Below are positions 50,114 to 59,681 of a DNA stretch of 64,000 nucleotides, piece by piece; the first letter of the stretch is position 1, and every line of letters starts with the position of its first letter. The notes beneath the pieces were generated by a model that searched no databases, was not told the DNA's origin, and worked only from the letters and a program-made list of their open reading frames with translations. This DNA comes from Tumebacillus algifaecis (GTDB lineage Bacteria; Bacillota; Bacilli; Tumebacillales; Tumebacillaceae), in NCBI RefSeq assembly GCF_002243515.1, contig NZ_CP022657.1, positions 1,603,001-1,667,000 on the forward strand. Direction: 5' to 3'. The translations under genes were made by a program, and so were the position numbers.

Positions 50114-51664
50114 ATGGGCGTTAACGTTTTCAAGAACGAACCATTTACCGATTTCAGCAATCCTGAGCAAAAGCGTGCGATGGAAGCTGCACTCGATCTG
50201 GTAGCATCACAACTTGGCGGTGAGTATGACCTGGTCATCAACGGCAAGCGCATTTCGACCGAAGGCAAGTCCGTTTCGATCAACCCGTCGAACAAAGACC
50301 AAGTGATCGGTCACATCGCGAAGGCTGACCAAGCTCAAGCTGAGGAAGCGATGCAATCCGCTCTGTCCGCTTTTGCATGGTGGAAAGCAGTTCCGGCTAA
50401 AGAGCGCGCGCGAGTGTTGCTTCGCGCATCGGCGATCATGCGCCGCCGCAAGCACGAGTTCTCCGCATGGCTCGTATACGAAGCGGGTAAAAACTGGGGC
50501 GAGGCTGATGCTGATACGGCAGAAGCGATCGACTTCCTCGAATTCTATGCGCGTGAGATGGTTCGCCTCGCAGAAGATCAGAACCTGACTCGCATGGAAG
50601 GCGAAGACAACGAGCTGTCCTATATTCCGCTGGGCGTCGGCATCGTCATCCCGCCGTGGAACTTCCCGCTCGCGATCATGGCTGGTATGACGGCTGCGGC
50701 TGTCGTTTCTGGTAACACTGTCGTCCTGAAACCGGCAACTCCGACTCCGGTCATCGCAGCGAAATTTGTGGAGTTGCTCGAAGAAGCAGGTCTCCCGGCT
50801 GGCGTTGTCAACTTCGTTCCGGGCTCCGGCGCTGTGATCGGCGACTATCTGGTTGACCATCCGAAGACTCGCTTCATCTCCTTCACCGGTTCTAAAGAAG
50901 TCGGCGTTCGCATCTACGAGCGCGCAGCAAAAGTACATCCGGGCCAAATCTGGCTCAAGCGTGTCGTTGCAGAGATGGGCGGCAAAGACGCACTCGTCGT
51001 TGACAAAGGCGTCGATGTGAAAGAAGCGGCTCAAGCGATCGTTGCATCCGCATTCGGCTTCTCCGGTCAAAAGTGCTCGGCGTGCTCCCGTGCGATCCTG
51101 CACGAAGACATCTACGACGAAGTGTTGGCACACGTGGTCGAACTGACCAAGAAGCTGACCGTCGGTCCGTCACACGAATACAACATCGGCCTCGGCCCGG
51201 TGGTGGACGAGTCTGCCTACAACAACATCCTCAACTACATCGAGATCGGCAAAGGCGAAGGCCGCGTGCTCGCAGGCGGCGGCAAAGCGGAAGGCAACGG
51301 TTTCTTCATCGAGCCGACCGTCATCGCAGACGTTGACCGCAACTCGCGCGTCGCACAAGAAGAGATCTTTGGTCCGGTGCTTGCTGTGATCAAAGCGAAA
51401 GACTTCGACGATGCGCTTGACATCGCGAACTCCACCGAATTTGGTCTGACCGGCGGTGTGTTCTCCAACGACCGCTTCAACTTGGCGAAAGCTCGTGAAA
51501 CGTTCCATGTCGGCAACCTGTACTTCAACCGCAAGATCACAGGCGCGCTCGTCGGCGTGCAACCGTTCGGCGGTTTCAACATGTCGGGCACCGACTCCAA
51601 AGCGGGCGGCTATGACTACCTGCTGCAATTCACCCAAGCAAAAGTTGTGGTGGAGCGCTACTAA
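50114..51664 (+). CDS. rocA: 1-pyrroline-5-carboxylate dehydrogenase
   Basis: 516 aa, NAD-dependent; oxidises glutamate semialdehyde to glutamate. PWNFPLAIM and FTGSKEVG mark the NAD site, the Cys in [13 protein letters not shown] is the nucleophile and the Glu in VAEMGGKDA the base. ATG 50114 after GGGGGAATT; an ATG at 50099 has no ribosome site. The length equals B. subtilis RocA. Completes proline use with the dehydrogenase at 48.5 kb. Confidence 0.95.
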   Translation: MGVNVFKNEPFTDFSNPEQKRAMEAALDLVASQLGGEYDLVINGKRISTEGKSVSINPSNKDQVIGHIAKADQAQAEEAMQSALSAFAWWKAVPAKERARVLLRASAIMRRRKHEFSAWLVYEAGKNWGEADADTAEAIDFLEFYAREMVRLAEDQNLTRMEGEDNELSYIPLGVGIVIPPWNFPLAIMAGMTAAAVVSGNTVVLKPATPTPVIAAKFVELLEEAGLPAGVVNFVPGSGAVIGDYLVDHPKTRFISFTGSKEVGVRIYERAAKVHPGQIWLKRVVAEMGGKDALVVDKGVDVKEAAQAIVASAFGFSGQKCSACSRAILHEDIYDEVLAHVVELTKKLTVGPSHEYNIGLGPVVDESAYNNILNYIEIGKGEGRVLAGGGKAEGNGFFIEPTVIADVDRNSRVAQEEIFGPVLAVIKAKDFDDALDIANSTEFGLTGGVFSNDRFNLAKARETFHVGNLYFNRKITGALVGVQPFGGFNMSGTDSKAGGYDYLLQFTQAKVVVERY

Positions 51665-51667
51665 TTG

Positions 51668-51725
51668 CAAAATGAGCAAGAAAAATACCACTCGGGACTT
51701 CGGGTGGTATTTTTTGCTCATTTTG
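51668..51725 (+). terminator. Terminator 1 of rocA
   Basis: Long nested hairpin: outer CAAAATGAGCAA / GCTCATTTTG and inner ATACCAC / GTGGTAT with a T6 tract. Confidence 0.85.
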
Positions 51726-51731
51726 TGATGC

Positions 51732-51770
51732 AAAGCGGGCACCTGGGAGCAATTCAAGGTGCCCGCTTTC
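51732..51770 (+). terminator. Terminator 2 of rocA
   Basis: AAAGCGGGCACCT / AGGTGCCCGCTTT, perfect 13 bp, then CTTATG. A tandem back-up before hemE. Confidence 0.85.
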
Positions 51771-51792
51771 TTATGTGACACAATTCCTTCAT

Positions 51793-51821
51793 TTGATTCT
51801 CGAAGCCCGTTGCGCTAGAAT
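51793..51821 (+). promoter_or_regulatory. Promoter of hemEHY
   Basis: TTGATT, 17-bp spacer, TAGAAT, 62 bases before the hemE ATG. Confidence 0.6.
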
Positions 51822-51883
51822 GACAATGACCAAATTATGCTGTTTCAACCAATACATATCTCTCATGAACTGGGTGACTAAAC

Positions 51884-52927
51884 ATGACCTTTAACGATAC
51901 GTTTTTACGAGCAATTCGCAATGAAAAAGTTGACCATGTGCCGGTCTGGTACATGCGTCAAGCGGGCCGCTACCAAGCATCTTACCTCAAAATTAAAGAA
52001 AAGCACTCTCTGATGCAGATCTGCGAAATCCCCGATCTCTGTGCGGAAGTCACACTCTCTCCGGTGCGCGATCACAACGTCGATGCGGCGATCTTGTACT
52101 CTGACATCATGATTCCGGTCAAGCCGATGGGCGTGAATGTGGACATCGTGGCTGGCATTGGACCTGTGATCGACAACCCGATCCGCGTATTGAAAGACGT
52201 GCAAGCGCTCCGACCACTCGAGCCGGAAGCAGACCTGCCGAAAACGATGGAAACGATCCGCATTTTGCGCGGCGAACTGAACGTACCGCTGATCGGCTTT
52301 GCAGGTGCACCATTCACCCTCGCTTCCTACATGGTCGAAGGCAAACCATCCCGCGACTACCATAAGACCAAGCGTATGATGTACGCCGCTCCGGACGTGT
52401 GGTTCGCCCTGATGGACAAGCTCGGCGAGATGGTCGTCACCTACATGAAAGCGCAAGTGGCAGCAGGTGCCCAAGCGATTCAGATCTTCGACTCCTGGAT
52501 CGGTGCCCTGTCCCCGCGCGACTACGAGCACTATGTGTTCCCGACGATGAAGCGCATCTTCGAAGGACTGCGCGACGTTCCTGTTCCGAAAATTTACTTT
52601 GGCGTCAATACGGGCCATCTGCTCAACCTGTGGAAACAGCTGCCGATCGACGTGATCGGCGTTGACTGGCGTGTGCCGCTGAACGTGGCGAGCGAGCGCG
52701 TCGGCAATAGTTTCGCGCTGCAAGGCAACCTCGACCCGGTCTACCTGTTGGCACCGTTTGAAGTCCTGCAAGAGGAAGTCAAACGCATCATCGACCTCGG
52801 CCTCGCGCACGGCGGCGGCTACGTCTTCAACCTCGGGCACGGCCTGTTCCCGGAAGTGTCAGAAGAGGTGGTCACCAAGTTGACCGCCTTCATCCATGAG
52901 TATTCTGCAGGGAGACTGCGTGGATGA
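51884..52927 (+). CDS. hemE: Uroporphyrinogen decarboxylase
   Basis: 347 aa; makes coproporphyrinogen III. The family signature VPVWYMRQAGRY stands near residue 20 and GFAGAPFTLASYMVEG near 140. First gene of hemE-hemH-hemY; overlaps hemH by ATGA. Confidence 0.97.
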   Translation: MTFNDTFLRAIRNEKVDHVPVWYMRQAGRYQASYLKIKEKHSLMQICEIPDLCAEVTLSPVRDHNVDAAILYSDIMIPVKPMGVNVDIVAGIGPVIDNPIRVLKDVQALRPLEPEADLPKTMETIRILRGELNVPLIGFAGAPFTLASYMVEGKPSRDYHKTKRMMYAAPDVWFALMDKLGEMVVTYMKAQVAAGAQAIQIFDSWIGALSPRDYEHYVFPTMKRIFEGLRDVPVPKIYFGVNTGHLLNLWKQLPIDVIGVDWRVPLNVASERVGNSFALQGNLDPVYLLAPFEVLQEEVKRIIDLGLAHGGGYVFNLGHGLFPEVSEEVVTKLTAFIHEYSAGRLRG

Positions 52928-53859
52928 GTAAAAAGGTGATCGGAATTTTAGCGATGGCGTATGGGACCCCATCTTCTGTCGAGGAGATCCTGCCGTACTA
53001 TACCCATATCCGTCGCGGACGCCCGCCGGAACCGCAACAACTGCAAGAGTTGACTGAGCGCTACGAGGCGATCGGCGGTCTTTCGCCGCTCAATGAGATC
53101 ACCGCTGCGCAGGCGCAAGGTTTGGAACGCACCTTACACGAACTGAATCCAGCGGCCGACTACCGCGTCTACACGGGCATGAAGCACGCACATCCGTTTA
53201 TCGAAGAAACGGTACAGCAGATGGTCGCAGATGGCATCGAAGAAGCGATCGGCGTCGTCTGGGCTCCGCACTACTCGACGATGAGCATTGGCACCTACAT
53301 CAAAAGCGCCGAAGAAGCGCGTGAAAAGTGGGGGGGACCACAGGCGATCTCCTATGTGGAAAGCTGGCACGTCCAACCGCTCTTCATCGACTCGACTGCG
53401 AAACGGGTAGCGGCGGCGCTCGCCCAGTTCCCAGCCGAGGAGCGCGCTTCCGTTCCGGTCGTCTTCACCGCGCACTCGCTCCCCGAGCGAATTTTGCAAC
53501 TGGGTGATCCGTATCCGCGGCAGATCGAGGAGACGGGGGCTGCTGTGACCGCACAGATCGGCCACAACAACTGGTTCACCGGCTGGCAAAGCGCCGGAAG
53601 AACCCCTGAGCCGTGGCTCGGCCCGGACATCCTCGACGTGATTCGTGAGCAGCATGCCCAAGGCGTCACCTCCATCGTCATCTGCCCGGTCGGTTTCGTC
53701 TCCGACCATCTCGAAGTGCAGTACGACATCGACATCGAGGCCAAACAACTGGCCGACGAGCTCGGCATGAAGCTGGTGCGCGTGGCAAGTCCGAACGACG
53801 AACCGCTGTTTTTACAGGCGGTAGCGACTGCCGTGCTCGAACAAGCCAAAAAGGGATGA
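52924..53859 (+). CDS. hemH: Coproporphyrin/protoporphyrin ferrochelatase
   Basis: 311 aa; inserts Fe(II). Begins GILAMAYGTPSSVEEILPYYTHIRRG; His in VVFTAHSLPERI and Glu in HLEVQYDIDIEA form the metal site. Of the Bacillus type working on coproporphyrin III. Coupled to hemE; ends 6 bases before hemY. Confidence 0.95.
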   Translation: MSKKVIGILAMAYGTPSSVEEILPYYTHIRRGRPPEPQQLQELTERYEAIGGLSPLNEITAAQAQGLERTLHELNPAADYRVYTGMKHAHPFIEETVQQMVADGIEEAIGVVWAPHYSTMSIGTYIKSAEEAREKWGGPQAISYVESWHVQPLFIDSTAKRVAAALAQFPAEERASVPVVFTAHSLPERILQLGDPYPRQIEETGAAVTAQIGHNNWFTGWQSAGRTPEPWLGPDILDVIREQHAQGVTSIVICPVGFVSDHLEVQYDIDIEAKQLADELGMKLVRVASPNDEPLFLQAVATAVLEQAKKG

Positions 53860-53865
53860 AGCCAG

Positions 53866-55326
53866 ATGGAACAACAACAGGTCAAAACGGTCGTCGTGAT
53901 CGGCGGCGGCATCACTGGGATGAGCACCGCCTACTATCTCGAACAGAAAGCGCGTGAACAAGGCATCGCCCTGCAAGTCTACCTGCTTGAAGCGGACGAC
54001 AAGCTCGGCGGTAAAGTGCAGACGGTGCGTCGCGACGGATTTGTGATCGAAGCAGGTCCCGACTCCTTTCTGGCCCGCAAACCGGCGGGGGTTAAGCTCT
54101 GCCGCGAACTGGGCATCGACGATGAACTGGTTGGCACCAACCCGAATGCTCGCAAGACCTACATCCTGCACCAAGGCAAATTGCATCGCATTCCGCAGGG
54201 GCTGAACATCGGTGTACCCACCCAGTTCGTACCGTTTGCAACAACGGGGCTCCTCTCCTGGGGCGGCAAACTCCGCGCCGGACTCGACCTGATCAAGCCG
54301 AAAAGCGAGCGCAAGGGCGACGAGTCGCTCGGTGCCTTTTTAGAGCGGCGGCTGGGCAATGAAGTGGTCGATCGTCTCGCGGAGCCGTTGTTGGCGGGCA
54401 TCTACGCCGGAGACTTGCGTAAGCTGTCGATGCGAGCCACCTTCCCGCAGTATGAACAGCTCGAACAAAAATATGGCAGTCTGATTCGCGGCATGCTTGC
54501 CCAAGCCAAGGAGGCCAAAGCACAAGCGAACGCCGCCACGCAAGCGGAAGGGGCCGCCGCCGTGCGCCCGCTGCCAAACTCTGTGTTCCTGACCTTCAAT
54601 ACGGGTCTGCATCGCTTGATCGAACGTCTCGAAGCGGCTTACGAGCACACCGAAGTACGCAAGAACACACGGGTCGAGCAGGTGGAAGCGCGAACAGAAG
54701 GTGGCTACTCTGTCCGCATGGATAACGGTAGTACGCTGGAAGCGGACGCAGTGGTGATCACCACGTCGACCTACGATGCGGCGGGTATTCTGCCGTCCTC
54801 CTTCAGCGCCAAGACGCAGCTCACCCATGTGCCGTACGTGTCGGTGGCAACGGTCGTCTTCGCCTTTGATCAAGGCGTGATCGACTTCCCGTTTGACGCC
54901 AGCGGATTTGTCGTGCCGAAAAAAGAAGGCCGCACGATCACGGCAGCCACGTGGACCTCATCCAAATGGTTGCACACCGCCCAAGACGGTAAAGTGTTGA
55001 TGCGCTTTTACGTCGGGCGGGGTGGTGATGAAGCGATCGTCGATGAGCCAGATGAAGAGATCATCCGCCGCGTGCGCATAGACCTAAAGGAAACGATGGG
55101 CATCACCGCCGATCCGTCGTTCTCGATCGTCACCCGTTGGCGGCGCGCGATGCCGCAGTATACGGTCGGTCATCTCGACCGCATCAAGACATTTGTCGAG
55201 CAGGCGGAGAGCGAAATGCCCGGCGTTTACTTTGCCGGGGGAGGCTATACCGGGCTTGGCATCCCCGATTGCATCGCACAGGGGACGACTACGGCTGAGC
55301 AAGTATTGGCCGCTTTCAAACGATAG
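53866..55326 (+). CDS. hemY: Coproporphyrinogen III oxidase, FAD type (HemY)
   Basis: 486 aa flavoprotein. FAD motif VVVIGGGITGMSTAYYLE, then LGGKVQTVRRDGFVIEAGPD; the C-terminus PGVYFAGGGYTGLGIPDCI is the family's FAD-closing motif. An Ala/Glu-rich insert lies near residues 215-230. In this phylum it oxidises coproporphyrinogen before iron insertion. Ends the operon. Confidence 0.95.
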   Translation: MEQQQVKTVVVIGGGITGMSTAYYLEQKAREQGIALQVYLLEADDKLGGKVQTVRRDGFVIEAGPDSFLARKPAGVKLCRELGIDDELVGTNPNARKTYILHQGKLHRIPQGLNIGVPTQFVPFATTGLLSWGGKLRAGLDLIKPKSERKGDESLGAFLERRLGNEVVDRLAEPLLAGIYAGDLRKLSMRATFPQYEQLEQKYGSLIRGMLAQAKEAKAQANAATQAEGAAAVRPLPNSVFLTFNTGLHRLIERLEAAYEHTEVRKNTRVEQVEARTEGGYSVRMDNGSTLEADAVVITTSTYDAAGILPSSFSAKTQLTHVPYVSVATVVFAFDQGVIDFPFDASGFVVPKKEGRTITAATWTSSKWLHTAQDGKVLMRFYVGRGGDEAIVDEPDEEIIRRVRIDLKETMGITADPSFSIVTRWRRAMPQYTVGHLDRIKTFVEQAESEMPGVYFAGGGYTGLGIPDCIAQGTTTAEQVLAAFKR

Positions 55327-55338
55327 ACAGATCTACCG

Positions 55339-55369
55339 AAAAGGGCTGACGCGATCAGCCCTTTTTGCA
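55339..55369 (+). terminator. Terminator of hemEHY
   Basis: AAAAGGGCTGA, loop CGCGA, TCAGCCCTTTTTG. Confidence 0.93.
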
Positions 55370-55537
55370 TATTTGGAGCACAAAATACAAATCTTATCGA
55401 TGACAGAGAACCTGCCAAACGTGAAAAAATTGGCAACAAAATATTCAACAAATGTTCAGAAAATTCCGCTTGTTATTTGCTGATAATTCTGTATAATCAG
55501 TAATAACATTTAATTGAATGAAAGGAAGGGATCAAAG

Positions 55538-55702
55538 ATGTCCCAACACCATGAGCAATGCGCTTTGTGTCAAGCCGAAACTGACTATGTGCCGGGAACA
55601 CCGTCCTACGAGCGCCGCAACTATGTTGAAACGGCAGGACAGCTTTGTGCCGAGTGCTATGAAGAGATCGCACAGAACAAAGAGTGGCATAACCTCCTGT
55701 AG
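55538..55702 (+). CDS. Small zinc-ribbon-like protein
   Basis: 54 aa from ATG 55538, after AAAGGAAGGG. Two CxxC pairs (CALC near residue 8, CAEC near 36) could bind one zinc. No further family recognised. Confidence 0.75.
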   Translation: MSQHHEQCALCQAETDYVPGTPSYERRNYVETAGQLCAECYEEIAQNKEWHNLL

Positions 55703-55727
55703 AGACGAGTGAACGGGCCGAATGAAC

Positions 55728-55765
55728 AAAAGACCTCCCGATTGAAAACGGGGGGTCTTTTGTGT
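55728..55765. terminator. Convergent terminator
   Basis: AAAAGACCTCCCG / CGGGGGGTCTTTT with T tracts possible on both sides, between the zinc-ribbon gene and the small membrane gene. Confidence 0.85.
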
Positions 55766-55775
55766 TTGACTCAGC

Positions 55776-55874
55776 TTAGCACCCTTGATAATCGGGAACG
55801 AGCAGGAAGAACAGAACGAAGATGATCAGGAACACGACTGCCCAACGGGTGTAAGTACCGAAAGTACCGTCCAT
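55776..55874 (-). CDS. Tiny single-span membrane protein (YjcZ-like?)
   Basis: 32 aa, too short for usual ORF cut-offs. Begins MDGTFGTYTRWAV, then one hydrophobic helix VVFLIIFVLFFLLV and PDYQGC. Strong ribosome site AAGGGGG 7 bases before ATG 55874. The size and Gly/Tyr head plus single helix recall small spore proteins of the YjcZ type; that link is a guess. Confidence 0.6.
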   Translation of the reverse strand: MDGTFGTYTRWAVVFLIIFVLFFLLVPDYQGC

Positions 55875-55961
55875 GTGAGTTCCCCCTTTCCGAGGTAGAG
55901 TTGTCCAATCCTCTACCTATAGGAAATGCAAGGTCGTCCTGTTCGGTGCGTACAGAACCGT

Positions 55962-56759
55962 CTATTTTTGACTGTACAGCTCTGGACGACGATCTTCAAA
56001 GATCGGAATGCGGCTGCGAATCTCCGGCACGACCCCGAGATCGATCGTCACATGATGAATGCCTTCCGTTTCATCTGCCTCCAGCAGAATTTCGCCCCAC
56101 GGATCGATCACCATCGAGTGGCCGAAGAACTCAGTTTCTCCGGCGCGTCCAACTCGGTTACAGGAGACGACAAACATCTGATTTTCAATCGCGCGGGCGA
56201 TCTGCAGATGACGCCAGTGGTTCAGGCGCGGGTGCGGCCACTCGGCAGGTACAAACACCACCTGTGCGCCAGACAGCGAGAGTGTGCGCGACAGTTCGGG
56301 GAAGCGCAGGTCATAGCAGATCATCGACCCGATCTCGACACCATCGAGCGAGAAGCGCCCGATCTGCTCGCCGCCTTGCAGGTACTTTTCCTCATCCATC
56401 AAGCGGAACAAGTGAATCTTCGAATAGTCACCGACCACAGCTCCTGTGCGATCGAACAGGTAGGTCGTATTGTATACTTCGCCATCCCGCACATCAGCGA
56501 CCGAACCGGCCAGAATGTTCACGCGATGTTTCGCGGCGAGAGCACCGATCATCTCACGCGTTTGTGCCCCATTTTGGTCGGCGATCTCCCGAATGTTGTG
56601 CAGCGAGTAGGCGGTGTTCCACATCTCCGGAAGTACGATCAGATCGGTGCCCTGCGCAGCCGCCTGGTCGATCCACTCGGTCGCTTTGGCAAAATTCGTT
56701 GCCGGGTCGCCCAACGCAATGTCCATTTGCAACAAGGCGATACGTACAGGTTGTTTCAT
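55962..56759 (-). CDS. Carbon-nitrogen hydrolase (nitrilase superfamily)
   Basis: 265 aa. Catalytic triad Glu in IVLPEMW, Lys in YSKIHLF, Cys in MICYDLRFPEL. It resembles omega-amidases such as MtnU/YkrU acting on alpha-keto acid amides, but no methionine-salvage gene is near, so the substrate stays open. No clear terminator follows. Confidence 0.88.
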   Translation of the reverse strand: MKQPVRIALLQMDIALGDPATNFAKATEWIDQAAAQGTDLIVLPEMWNTAYSLHNIREIADQNGAQTREMIGALAAKHRVNILAGSVADVRDGEVYNTTYLFDRTGAVVGDYSKIHLFRLMDEEKYLQGGEQIGRFSLDGVEIGSMICYDLRFPELSRTLSLSGAQVVFVPAEWPHPRLNHWRHLQIARAIENQMFVVSCNRVGRAGETEFFGHSMVIDPWGEILLEADETEGIHHVTIDLGVVPEIRSRIPIFEDRRPELYSQK

Positions 56760-56986
56760 TGATATTCCTCCGCTCCATCAAAAAATAGTCAGTGCTTATA
56801 GAGTAGCACGAAGCCACAAAAAAACCCACCCTCCAATCGCGCAGAGCGACTGCTGAACCGACCGATCCAAGATGCCCTTCGTGCGAAGCGGACGTTGAGG
56901 ACGATTCTGGGAAGCGGGGAAACAGCTTGCAGGCCCGATACAATGCTGGAAAATGGGGCAGAGTAAGGGCAAAGGAGTTGAGCCCG

Positions 56987-57676
56987 TTGCATGTGGAGAC
57001 CTTTTTGCGACCGATCGCCGCATTTTTTGCCCTGTTGCTCATCTCGCGGGTGCTGGGGAAAAAGCAAATTCGGCAAATCACAGCGTTCAACTATATCTCA
57101 AGCATCGCCTTTGGCGCCTGTACCGCGATGCTGGCCTTCAACCTGACGCTTCCATTCTGGCCGCAACTGGCTGGGATGTTCACGTGGGGAGCATTGAGCT
57201 ACATCACCGAGCAAGTCGCCCAAAAGTCCCGTCGCATCCGACTCCTGCTCGAAGGGGAGCCAACTGTGGTGATCAAGCAGGGCAAGATCTTAGAAAAGTC
57301 GCTGGGCAAAGAAAAGATGAACGTGGAAGAGCTGATCATGTTGCTCAGGCAACAGCAGATCTTCTCCTTGACCGAGGTGGACTACGCCATTTTGGAACCG
57401 GACGGCCAACTGAGCATTTTGAAAAAGATGAACAACCAGCCTGCGACCAAACAGGACCTGCAAACGGGCAGTCCCAAAGCGGCTGCATTCGGTGTGCAAA
57501 TCGTCTCAGACGGTCAAGTTCTCACGCACAACCTGCAAACGATCAAACGAGACCAAACATGGCTGGACCAGCAACTCCGGCGGCAAAAGATCCCTTCGCT
57601 GCATTCTGTGTTCTACGCGGAAGTGCAAAAGGACGGAAAGCTGTATGTGGATAAGCGGAAGGATCAACCCTATTAG
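56987..57676 (+). CDS. DUF421 membrane protein (YetF/YcaP family)
   Basis: 229 aa from TTG 56987, 9 bases after AAAGGAG; the upstream frame to 56927 has no ribosome site. Three N-terminal membrane helices, then the cytosolic DUF421 domain (GEPTVVIKQGKILEKSLGK, VEELIMLLRQQQIFSLTEV). Family function unknown; several paralogs occur in spore formers. Confidence 0.88.
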   Translation: MHVETFLRPIAAFFALLLISRVLGKKQIRQITAFNYISSIAFGACTAMLAFNLTLPFWPQLAGMFTWGALSYITEQVAQKSRRIRLLLEGEPTVVIKQGKILEKSLGKEKMNVEELIMLLRQQQIFSLTEVDYAILEPDGQLSILKKMNNQPATKQDLQTGSPKAAAFGVQIVSDGQVLTHNLQTIKRDQTWLDQQLRRQKIPSLHSVFYAEVQKDGKLYVDKRKDQPY

Positions 57677-57678
57677 AA

Positions 57679-57713
57679 AGCCGAACTCGGTGCCCGACGC
57701 ACCGAGTTCGGCT
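57679..57713. terminator. Hairpin between convergent genes
   Basis: AGCCGAACTCGGTGC / GCACCGAGTTCGGCT, perfect 15 bp, but without a T tract. Confidence 0.65.
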
Positions 57714-57719
57714 ATTGCA

Positions 57720-58382
57720 TCAGGGTCGAGCAGCGCCTAGCGTGGCGATGCGATCCGATTCATAGATGTGCACACCACCAGGACCTGCTAGCGCCGTTTG
57801 GAGCATCGCAGCGGCCACAGTCCGCCCGTGAATGGGCCTGTATTTGCGCGGGAGCAGTGGGGTGAGTGATTTCGACATCACCGTGCCGAACTGCTCGCCG
57901 AGGCGGAATTCCTTGCGGTCGCCAAGAAGTATGGAGGGGCGAAAGATGTGCAAAGACGGGAGGTCGAGCGTGCGGAGGTCCGATTCGATCTGGCCTTTGA
58001 CCTGATTGTAGAAGAAGGAAGACTTCGCGTTGGCACCTATGGAAGAGATGATGAGGTACTTCTCTACGCCATGCGTTTTCGCGAGGCGTGCCAGTTCGAG
58101 CGGGTACTCGTAGTCCACTTTACGAAAAGCTTCTTTGGTCTTGGCCGTTTTGATCGTGGTGCCAAGGCAGCAGAAGAGGTCGCTGACGTGGATGTGCTCG
58201 CTGTAGGTAGGGAGGTTGTCGAAGTCAACGACGACCTGTTCCAGTTTGGGATGCGACTGCGGGAGAGGCTTGCGAACGAACAGGGTGACTTTTTGGTAGG
58301 AATCGCTGTGAAGCAGTTGGGTCAGTAGTTCGCCTCCGACGAGGCCGCTGGCCCCGACGAGCAGGGCGGATTTGGTTGACAT
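57720..58382 (-). CDS. NAD(P)-binding oxidoreductase, atypical SDR
   Basis: 220 aa from ATG 58382 after AGAGGTGATT. Rossmann loop LLVGASGLVGGELL, then FCCLGTTIKTAKTKEAF, ISSIGANAKSSFFYNQVKGQ (YxxxK-like) and FRPSILLGDR. Close to the HTATIP2/YbjT-type epimerase-like proteins; function unknown. Confidence 0.85.
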   Translation of the reverse strand: MSTKSALLVGASGLVGGELLTQLLHSDSYQKVTLFVRKPLPQSHPKLEQVVVDFDNLPTYSEHIHVSDLFCCLGTTIKTAKTKEAFRKVDYEYPLELARLAKTHGVEKYLIISSIGANAKSSFFYNQVKGQIESDLRTLDLPSLHIFRPSILLGDRKEFRLGEQFGTVMSKSLTPLLPRKYRPIHGRTVAAAMLQTALAGPGGVHIYESDRIATLGAARP

Positions 58383-58411
58383 GAGAATCACCTCTGGTTG
58401 TAGTATACAAG

Positions 58412-58445
58412 AAAGACGAGCGCCGTGTCGGGCTCGTCTTTTTGT
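58412..58445 (-). terminator. Terminator of the YdjM-like gene
   Basis: AAAGACGAGC / GCTCGTCTTT around a 10-base loop; on the minus strand TTTCTTG follows. Confidence 0.7.
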
Positions 58446-58446
58446 A

Positions 58447-59322
58447 TTAGTGGTTGCCTTTATCGATGAACTCAAACAAAAAAGACTGCCCGTTGCGGAA
58501 GAATCGCGGATCATAGATGCCAAGTTGCTTCTCATCATCGACCACGACGACAAACGGAGACCATTGTTGCAAAGTCTTGGCCGCTGGATTCTGGGCAAAG
58601 AGGTCATCCAAATTCGCGTTTGTAGCGGTAGGGAGTGTACGAATCAACACAGGTTCGCTCCAGACGGTGGCTTTGGAAATCTCCACGACGTTGCCACGCT
58701 TCCCGATAACTTGATAGTTCCAAGGAACAAACTCGGCCGCAAGCGCGACCTGCTCATAGCGGTCATCGACAGACTGGTAGATCGCGTACCCTTGGACCGA
58801 TTGGATGAGGATGTGAGCCGCGATGAGGCACCAAGCGGCCTTGAAGACTTTGTGACTGGGTACATGCTTGCGTACTCGGTTGAAGATGAAAGCACCAAGG
58901 ATGATCGCCCAGATGGTGAGGTCGATGATCGGGATCGTTCCGAAGGTTAGGCGTGCCTGGGAGAAGGGTTCGAAGTACCCAGTTCCCCACGCGTTAAAGA
59001 TGTCCGATGTGTCGTGTATGAAGACGGCAAGCAGTCCCAGGTAGAAAATGCGCCTGTCCTTGGTCCGCCAGATCAGGAAGCACACGATCGAGAGCAACAA
59101 AGCCCACCCCGGCACGAGGAAGATGGAGTGCGTAATGCCACGGTGCCACATCAGGTACTGTCCTGCTGTATCCCACAATTGGGAGATGACGTCGATGTCG
59201 GGGATTTGACTGCCGACGAGGGAGGTGAGGAGGAAGGAGTGTTTGAGTTCTTTTGACATCTCCTCTTTGTTAATCGCTTTATATAAGAGAATTCCAAATA
59301 AAGTATGTGTGACTGTATCCAT
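58447..59322 (-). CDS. YdjM-type membrane-bound metal-dependent hydrolase
   Basis: 291 aa. His/Asp motifs MDTVTHTLFG, GSQIPDIDV, MWHRGITHSI and FIHDTSDIFN are those of the YdjM/YbcI family; four membrane helices through residue about 180, then a soluble tail. In E. coli the family gene is LexA-controlled; no such operator was identified here. Confidence 0.9.
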   Translation of the reverse strand: MDTVTHTLFGILLYKAINKEEMSKELKHSFLLTSLVGSQIPDIDVISQLWDTAGQYLMWHRGITHSIFLVPGWALLLSIVCFLIWRTKDRRIFYLGLLAVFIHDTSDIFNAWGTGYFEPFSQARLTFGTIPIIDLTIWAIILGAFIFNRVRKHVPSHKVFKAAWCLIAAHILIQSVQGYAIYQSVDDRYEQVALAAEFVPWNYQVIGKRGNVVEISKATVWSEPVLIRTLPTATNANLDDLFAQNPAAKTLQQWSPFVVVVDDEKQLGIYDPRFFRNGQSFLFEFIDKGNH

Positions 59323-59681
59323 TACGTCCCCCTGATTCCTGTAGTTATCACTAGTTTAACAAAGAAAATTCGAGATTGGGAGTAAGGTGATACTGCTGCG
59401 CAATATTGGCCGAAAATTGACTGCTCCTGATGCCAAAAGGTTGACGAAAGAAGTCAGCACTTTCATAGAGAATCTAGATAGAGTGGGGGAATCAAGTCAA
59501 TTTGCCTGCAAGTGTGCCACAGCGACTACTACCACAGGTTGCAAGCGATGAACGGTTTGCATAGTAAAAATTCAAAAAGCGTGTATACCTTTTACCATGA
59601 AGTAATTGGTCTACACGCTGAGCCGATCTTTCATAAGTAAGATCGGCTTGCATTGGTGATAAGGTAGTTATAGCGAAATTA
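59323..59681. other. Intergenic region at the island edge
   Basis: Holds the possible peptide gene at 59387-59551. An inverted repeat AGCGTGTA...TACACGCT spans about 59578-59620, and a 10-bp hairpin AGCCGATCTT / AAGATCGGCT lies at 59621-59648 past the PLD gene's stop. No T tract follows on either strand. Confidence 0.5.
59387..59551 (+). CDS. Possible 54-aa Cys/Thr-rich peptide precursor
   Basis: GTG start 4 bases after GGGAG. A basic helical first part (RNIGRKLTAPDAKRLTKEV) is followed by TFIENLDRVGESSQ and the tail FACKCATATTTTGCKR (residues 39-54; Cys 41, 43, 52). Leader plus Cys/Thr-rich core is the shape of ribosomally made modified peptides (lanthipeptide-like), and ENLD weakly recalls the FNLD box of class I leaders. 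No modifying enzyme is in the window, and it could be a gene remnant. Not recognised. Confidence 0.3.
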   Translation: MILLRNIGRKLTAPDAKRLTKEVSTFIENLDRVGESSQFACKCATATTTTGCKR

